Origin: JBBATK01 sp039810585
Lineage (GTDB): Bacteria > Bacteroidota > Ignavibacteria > Kapaibacteriales > NICIL-2
DNA length: 64,000 nt
Direction of reading: 5' to 3'
NCBI GenBank assembly: GCA_039810585.1
Contig: JBDHXF010000011.1
Span: 1-64,000, forward strand
The position numbers and the translations under genes are program-made. The notes beneath the pieces are model-generated. The model saw only the letters and a list, made by a program, of their open reading frames with translations, did no database searches and was not told the origin of the DNA. Position 1 is the first letter of the stretch. Every line of letters starts with the position of its first letter. Below are positions 62,663 to 64,000 of this stretch, in pieces.

Positions 62663-64000
62663 CTACTCTTCACTACCTTTCACTTCATCTTCCATATCAT
62701 TGCAATCGTATTCACGATGATGGCGAATGATAGGGCCGCTTGCTTTCTCGGCGCCACCGGCTAAAGCCTTGAGGGCTCGCTGTTCGAGGATTGCTCTGTT
62801 TTGTTGATCTCGTTCACGGAGTTGATGATCCTTATTAAGATCGAAGTAGAGACGACCATCCACATAGGTTTGAAGCACTCTCGAGAAATTGGACAGAGGG
62901 TTTCCGGACCACAGAACCAAATCGGCCTGCTTGCCCACTTCAATGGAACCGGTAAGCTTGTCCACGCCTAATTGGATGGCACTATTGATGGTGCACATCT
63001 TCATGGCCTCTTCTTGGCTCACACCACCGTACTTCACCGCTTTCGCAGCCTCTTGGTTTAAACGACGAGCCATTTCACCGTCGTCGGAATTGACGGAGGT
63101 GATAACTCCTTGCTCATGCAGGATTCCGGTGTTCTGTGGAATAGCATCGGTCACTTCATACTTGTACGCCCACCAGTCGGCAAATGAGGATGCCATGGCA
63201 CCGTGGTCCTTCATTTCACGAGCGACTTTATATCCTTCCAAAATGTGTGTGAAGGTGCGTACAGTGAAGTGAAAATCTTCAGCTAAGCGCATCAGCATCA
63301 GGATTTCGCTTTGCACGTAGGAATGACAGTGAATGAAACGCTGCCCCTTGATAATCTCCTCAAGCGCGTCGAGTTGCAGATCACGCCGTACCGGCAACTG
63401 GGTTTTCGAAGGATGGTCCCGTTGATATTCGTATTCCAGTGCGGCGCGAAAACCGTCTCTCATAATCTCATCAACACCCATTCGAGTTTGAGGGTAGCGT
63501 ACCGTGTACCGATCTCCCCAATTGGATTGCTTGACGTTTTCACCCAAGGCAAACTTGATGGTTCCGGGTGCTTCCTTAAACTTCAAACCATCTGCATCTT
63601 CACCCCATCGCAGCTTGATGAGCTGGAGCTGACCACCAATAGGATTTGCGCTCCCATGTAAAAGATGCGACGTGGTCACACCGCCACTTAACTGACGATA
63701 GAGGCTGATGTCATCCGGAAAAACAACATCTCCGATGCGCACTTCCGATGTCACCGCATGAGTACCTTCGTTCACTCCTTGTTCTATGGCGATGTGCGAA
63801 TGTTCGTCGATGATTCCCGGACTCAGATCTTTTCCGCTCGCGTCTATTACCGTATCACCACCGCTAAGGTTCTTTCCTATCGCTGAAATGAGACCATTCT
63901 TGATGAGGACATCAGTCTCCTTCAAAATACCGTCCTTCGCACAAGTCCATACGGTGGCATTTTTGATCAACACTGTGCGTTGCGCGGGTCGTTGATCAAA
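62663..64000 (-). CDS. Amidohydrolase family protein (5' partial at window edge)
   Basis: The reading frame stays open to the window edge through QRPAQRTVLIKNATVWTCA, so the gene probably starts beyond 64000; a GTG at 63973 is a possible internal start. Metal-ligand motifs of the amidohydrolase superfamily are visible: DEHSHIAI (HxH), FIHCHSYVQSE, FTHILEGYKVA and VNSDDGE. Substrate is unknown. It may be a C-terminal part of a larger or tandem amidohydrolase. It is on the same strand as the M1 peptidase gene, 88 bases upstream of it. Confidence 0.82.
   Translation of the reverse strand, partial: FDQRPAQRTVLIKNATVWTCAKDGILKETDVLIKNGLISAIGKNLSGGDTVIDASGKDLSPGIIDEHSHIAIEQGVNEGTHAVTSEVRIGDVVFPDDISLYRQLSGGVTTSHLLHGSANPIGGQLQLIKLRWGEDADGLKFKEAPGTIKFALGENVKQSNWGDRYTVRYPQTRMGVDEIMRDGFRAALEYEYQRDHPSKTQLPVRRDLQLDALEEIIKGQRFIHCHSYVQSEILMLMRLAEDFHFTVRTFTHILEGYKVAREMKDHGAMASSFADWWAYKYEVTDAIPQNTGILHEQGVITSVNSDDGEMARRLNQEAAKAVKYGGVSQEEAMKMCTINSAIQLGVDKLTGSIEVGKQADLVLWSGNPLSNFSRVLQTYVDGRLYFDLNKDHQLRERDQQNRAILEQRALKALAGGAEKASGPIIRHHREYDCNDMEDEVKGSEE

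Overview
The window is a gene-dense bacterial chromosome segment of about 50% G+C by eye, with no insertion sequences, prophage, CRISPR array or rRNA. The gene set points to the Bacteroidota/Chlorobiota (FCB) group. Evidence includes a GlmU-like protein with an N-terminal segment typical of that group, a DUF721 gene next to recF, an ExbB-ExbD-ExbD-TonB-PstS-TPR cluster, and an M1 peptidase ending in a type IX secretion sorting domain. At least eight transcription units or tRNAs also carry the Bacteroidota-type -7 promoter motif TAnnTTTG. Many genes nevertheless have good Shine-Dalgarno sequences, which is not typical of class Bacteroidia, so a deeper branch (Ignavibacteria or Kapabacteria-like) is a plausible guess that the sequence alone cannot prove.

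Layout. 1-6289 (+): the 3' end of ccmE, ccmF, recF, a DUF721 gene, a small cysteine protein, an exported FKBP isomerase and a GlmU-like protein. 6433-10634 (-): an MFS transporter, a TPR-thioredoxin exported protein and rnc. 10830-17257 (-): the fatty-acid/phospholipid operon, transcribed yceD, rpmF, plsX, fabH, fabD, fabG, acpP, fabF. 17398-23404 (-): one apparent operon of STAS, ExbB, ExbD, ExbD, TonB, small membrane protein, PstS-like lipoprotein and TPR protein, closed by a strong terminator. 23517-28853 (-): prmC, carB, pyrB. 28949-36045 (-): HU, greA, ribBA, yajC, tgt, VanZ-like, NAD(P)HX repair enzyme and an RmlD-like reductase. 36278-46407 (+): dnaE, dxr, rseP, dacB, glmS. 46544-54459 (-): an envelope-stress cluster (ECF sigma, anti-sigma, Spy-like protein), DUF2203, DedA, a second Spy-like protein, a coiled-coil protein and pheT. 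54640-54712 (+): initiator tRNA. 55009-64000: a secreted hypothetical protein, an alkyltransferase-like protein, a SnoaL-like protein, a phosphofructokinase-like protein, an ABC ATPase, a GH57 enzyme, the M1 peptidase and an amidohydrolase cut by the window edge.

Most genes are housekeeping, and several form functional units: acyl-chain synthesis with phosphatidate initiation, cytochrome c maturation, isoprenoid precursor synthesis (dxr) beside envelope proteolysis (rseP) and peptidoglycan trimming (dacB), and pyrimidine synthesis. No intergenic gap exceeds about 300 bases.

The most interesting points are: a tRNA-guanine transglycosylase that has lost all four zinc ligands while keeping its catalytic core; the TAnnTTTG promoter set combined with Shine-Dalgarno use; a STAS protein heading the TonB operon; an initiator tRNA with a C1-U72 end; a phosphofructokinase-like protein altered at metal/substrate residues; a basic low-complexity insertion in the DacB-like enzyme; and several strong intergenic hairpins without U-tracts.
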